Source of the DNA: Bacteroidia bacterium
GTDB taxonomy: Bacteria; Bacteroidota; Bacteroidia; B-17B0; Aurantibacillaceae
Direction of reading: 5' to 3'
Length of the DNA stretch: 5,048 bases
NCBI GenBank assembly: GCA_014379485.1
Contig: JACMLS010000151.1
Location: 1-5,048 of the forward strand
The notes below the pieces were generated by a model that was not told where the DNA came from, made no database searches, and saw only the letters and a program-made list of their open reading frames with translations. The position numbers and the translations under genes are program-made. Numbering within the stretch: the stretch's first letter is position 1; each line of letters starts with the position of its first letter. Of the stretch, positions 4,380 through 5,048 are shown one piece after another.

Positions 4380-5048
4380 AACTCAGTATCCATAATCCCT
4401 GTTCTGAAAACTGGAACAACATGCTCCCCAACGAAACGGGGCGCTTCTGCAACTCCTGCCAGAAATCTGTTGTGGATTTTTCAAAATTTTCTGATGGACA
4501 GTTGCTGGAATTTTTCACAAAAAAAGATCCTGAACAAAATGTTTGTGGCAATGTAAGAATTGATCAGTTGAATCGTAATGTAGTTATTTCAAAACCGGTT
4601 CCAAATTTTTATAACAGGTGGCTGGCACTGGCCTTTGGTTTTTTTACCATGATAAAAACTTCCAACGCCCAAACCGAAACCAAAAAAGACGAATCGGGTT
4701 TGATTGTTCAAAATAAAAATACACCGTTAACCATTCACAGTACAGGATCAGAAGGAATTTCAGGTATTGTGATTGACGAAAAAACAAAAGAGCCTCTGCC
4801 TTTTGTTCGCATTGAAATTGCAGGTACAACATCCGGAACAATAACAGACACTGAAGGCCGGTTTAAGCTCGGCGCTGACTTTTTTCGGGAAAAAAAACAA
4901 GTGAAACTTGTGATCAGATATATTGGCTACGAAATTAAAGAAATTGAATTGCCATCCGGAAAACTCATTACACCAATTTCGCTAAAAGCACAAGACATTT
5001 ATCTTGAGGAAGTGAAAGTTATTTCTGTTGTTGACCGCACAACTGTAC
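4376..5048 (+). CDS. Cys4-domain / internal signal segment / carboxypeptidase-regulatory-like protein, paralogue D (first 224 residues, 3' end off-window)
   Basis: Function not known. The frame is open from ATG 4376, within the ATGA overlap with the 3666 gene, to the right edge. The start is fixed by MKLSIHNPC aligning with the paralogues. It has C9, C25, C28 and C57 with GRFCNSC at 22-28 and VVDF at 32-35; a hydrophobic segment around 82-93 (WLALAFGFFTMI); SNAQ with a likely signal-peptidase cut between Ala98 and Gln99; KKDESGLI at 103-110; a CarboxypepD_reg-like domain around 127-215 (KTKEPLPFV at 136-144, TDTEGRF at 157-163, YIGYE at 182-186); then LEEVKVISV at 210-218 at the edge. That last stretch is where TonB-dependent receptors pass into the plug, so the hidden part could be either a short tail as in paralogues A-C or a full plug and barrel. 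The first 99 residues are nearly those of paralogue B, while the beta domain has diverged much more. Confidence 0.86.
   Translation, partial: MKLSIHNPCSENWNNMLPNETGRFCNSCQKSVVDFSKFSDGQLLEFFTKKDPEQNVCGNVRIDQLNRNVVISKPVPNFYNRWLALAFGFFTMIKTSNAQTETKKDESGLIVQNKNTPLTIHSTGSEGISGIVIDEKTKEPLPFVRIEIAGTTSGTITDTEGRFKLGADFFREKKQVKLVIRYIGYEIKEIELPSGKLITPISLKAQDIYLEEVKVISVVDRTTV

Noticed and set aside
1..5048. CRISPR array, tRNA, rRNA or insertion sequence
   Set aside because: No regularly spaced direct repeats, cloverleaf-like sequence, transposase frame or terminal inverted repeats with target duplication were seen.

Overview
The window reads as chromosomal DNA of a Bacteroidota bacterium (Flavobacteriia/Cytophagia/Chitinophagia-like). 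The reasons are AT-rich DNA, weak or absent Shine-Dalgarno sequences, signal peptides ending in small-x-small before Gln, and the CarboxypepD_reg-like / TonB-plug vocabulary typical of that phylum. No tRNA, rRNA, CRISPR array, transposase or phage gene was seen.

Layout. (1) Positions 1-730, minus strand: the first 243 codons of a tryptophan 2,3-dioxygenase gene (kynA) that runs off the left edge. (2) Positions 731-901: a divergent intergenic region with a candidate Bacteroidota-type promoter for kynA and a compact GC-rich hairpin. (3) Positions 902-5048, plus strand: five consecutive genes. Four (902-1702, 2738-3574, 3666-4379 and the right-truncated 4376-5048) are paralogues with the same unusual plan. 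They have an N-terminal four-cysteine domain of about 65 residues (C-x15-C-x2-C-x26..28-C-G), a single hydrophobic segment ending in S-x-(A/S)|Q, and a carboxypeptidase-regulatory-like beta domain; where the end is visible, a basic or charged tail follows. The fifth (1868-2698) has an ordinary signal peptide, the same beta domain, and two pieces resembling the end of a TonB-receptor plug, but no beta-barrel. The last two paralogues overlap by ATGA.

Interpretation. The cluster looks like a locally duplicated family derived from or related to the N-terminal parts of Bacteroidota TonB-dependent receptors. In three or four members this is joined to a conserved cytoplasmic Cys4 module that precedes an internal signal-peptide-like segment. 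If a signal peptidase acts there, each protein would split into a membrane-held cytoplasmic Cys4 stub and a released periplasmic beta domain. I know of no assigned function for this arrangement; redox or metal sensing, or receptor regulation, are only hypotheses. Non-coding signals of interest are an octamer found only upstream of three of these genes, a stem that buries one start codon, and an imperfect inverted repeat between the first two genes. The kynA gene has no evident functional link to the cluster.
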